In this document: piece by piece, positions 5,468-5,999 of the stretch | Position numbering within the stretch: the first letter of the stretch is position 1 | How the letters are laid out: every line of letters starts with the position of its first letter | Source: Magnetovibrio sp. | GTDB lineage: Bacteria > Pseudomonadota > Alphaproteobacteria > Rhodospirillales > Magnetovibrionaceae | Reading direction: 5' to 3' | Assembly: GCA_016763255.1 (NCBI GenBank) | Contig: JAESUA010000036.1 | Coordinates: 1 to 5,999, forward strand | DNA: 5,999 nucleotides | The notes under the pieces: model-generated | What the model was told of the DNA's origin: nothing | Database searches by the model: none | What the model saw: the letters and a program-made list of their open reading frames with translations, nothing else | Made by a program: the position numbers and the translations under genes

Positions 5468-5471
5468 CAAC

Positions 5472-5909
5472 ATGACCGAATCGGATTCTCCAGTAGGTTC
5501 TTCGAATACCCCGGATCACGCCCCTAAGGAAGAGCCCAAGGGCATGCTGGCCATTCGCCAGGTGGCGATGCCGGCAAATTTGAATTCCGGCGGCAATGTC
5601 TTTGGCGGCTGGATCTTGGCACAAATGGATCTGGCCGGGGGCATCACCGCCAACGATCACGCCGAAGGCCGGGTCGCCACCGTGGCGCTGACCGCCATGG
5701 AATTTCATCTGCCGGTTTTTGTCGGTGATGTTTTGAGCTGTTATTGCGACGTCACAAAGGTCGGCAATACGTCGCTGACAATCCATGTCCAGGCCTGGGT
5801 GCATCGCCGCACCGGCGCCAAATTGGAAGTATTTAAGGTCACCGAAGGTGATTTTGTATTTGTCGCGCTCAATGAGGACGGAACCAAGCGTCAGATGCCT
5901 CGCAATTAG
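5472..5909 (+). CDS. yciA: YciA-type acyl-CoA thioesterase (hotdog fold)
   Basis: A 145-residue cytoplasmic hotdog-fold enzyme expected to hydrolyse acyl-CoA thioesters to free acid and CoA, as YciA does over a broad chain-length range. After a Pro/Ser/acidic tail (1-24) the family pattern is clear: AMPANLNSGGNVFGGWILAQMD (residues 32-53) with putative catalytic Asp53, then GRVATVALTAMEFHLPVFVGDVL (66-88), and CYCDVTKVGNTSLTI (90-104). The C-terminal strand FVFVALNEDGTKRQMP matches the end of E. coli YciA (recalled from memory). Length is close to the family, with roughly 15 extra residues at the N-terminus. An in-frame ATG at 5448 would add eight residues (MPANHEDN) but lacks a ribosome binding site, while GAGGA precedes 5472. 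It is transcribed away from parE and followed, 33 bases on, by another gene on the same strand, so an operon is possible. Which acyl-CoA it prefers cannot be read from sequence. Confidence 0.93.
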   Translation: MTESDSPVGSSNTPDHAPKEEPKGMLAIRQVAMPANLNSGGNVFGGWILAQMDLAGGITANDHAEGRVATVALTAMEFHLPVFVGDVLSCYCDVTKVGNTSLTIHVQAWVHRRTGAKLEVFKVTEGDFVFVALNEDGTKRQMPRN

Positions 5910-5942
5910 GTCTCTGGGGCGCAGAGTTGAGGATCCGAAATC

Positions 5943-5999
5943 ATGGCGATGCCCTGGCGCTACCGCGAGATTTCTCTGGGTCTGAAGTTGGCCGGGGCC
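5943..5999 (+). CDS. Start of an unidentified gene, cut by the window edge
   Basis: ATG at 5943 opens a frame that runs without a stop to base 5999 and encodes 19 residues: MAMPWRYREISLGLKLAGA. A good ribosome binding site (GAGGA at 5929-5933) lies nine bases upstream, which is the main support that this is a real start. The N-terminus has a short basic stretch followed by a hydrophobic run beginning at ISLGLKLAGA. That is what a first membrane helix of a sensor or transporter looks like, but too little is visible to name a family. It follows the thioesterase gene by 33 bases on the same strand and may be co-transcribed with it. Confidence 0.55.
   Translation, partial: MAMPWRYREISLGLKLAGA

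Larger units (their letters stand above)
5301..5471. promoter_or_regulatory. Divergent intergenic region between parE and the thioesterase gene
   Basis: These 171 bases must hold promoters for both flanking genes. I see no convincing -35/-10 pair on either strand; TATAAA at 5423-5428 on the plus strand and TATACG near 5380 on the minus strand are possible -10 boxes without good partners. The gap also contains the duplicated parE start, a nested inverted-repeat structure (5334-5373), and a cluster of AAATGC-like repeats (about 5433-5460) just before the thioesterase start. Confidence 0.5.

Noticed and set aside
5448..5471. Upstream in-frame start (ATG 5448) for the thioesterase
   Set aside because: No Shine-Dalgarno lies before it, whereas GAGGA precedes ATG 5472. 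The extra residues MPANHEDN add nothing recognisable.

Overview
The window looks like a stretch of alphaproteobacterial chromosome. The ParE topoisomerase subunit, the acyl-CoA thioesterase and the sensory diguanylate cyclase are all of proteobacterial type. The ParE N-terminus (MSDLF, then MYIGGTDERAYHHL) is the form I know from alphaproteobacteria. Moderate GC content and a GC-leaning third codon position fit a marine or magnetotactic-type Rhodospirillales relative, but genus is a guess. I see no rRNA, tRNA, CRISPR array, insertion sequence or phage genes.

Layout. Bases 1-82 (minus) hold the first codons of an ABC-transporter ATPase that leaves the window on the left. Its reading frame appears broken by one base in a run of five G. 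Bases 83-259 are a divergent promoter region with two short interrupted palindromes. Bases 260-1174 (plus) encode a ten-helix EamA/DMT exporter. It converges, 7 bases apart, on a membrane-anchored GGEEF diguanylate cyclase at 1182-2447 (minus). Bases 2448-2645 are a regulatory gap with a 10-bp inverted repeat around a candidate promoter. A small two-helix membrane protein of unknown function (2646-3179, minus) follows parE (3207-5300, minus) by 27 bases, so the two are probably co-transcribed. A divergent gap (5301-5471) separates parE from a YciA-type acyl-CoA thioesterase (5472-5909, plus). The first 19 codons of another gene (5943 onward, plus) follow it.

How the genes relate. Most are independent housekeeping or accessory functions: chromosome decatenation (ParE, with ParC encoded elsewhere), c-di-GMP signalling, acyl-CoA turnover and small-molecule export. 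No multi-gene pathway is visible.

I do not find a convincing undescribed system. The observations that deserve a second look are small-scale. The ParE Toprim motif has Asn where the first metal-binding Asp is expected (residue 550). An exact 14-bp tandem duplication covers the parE start codon and creates an overlapping five-codon upstream ORF. The ABC ATPase has a homopolymer frameshift. The upstream region of the diguanylate cyclase contains a paired inverted repeat.
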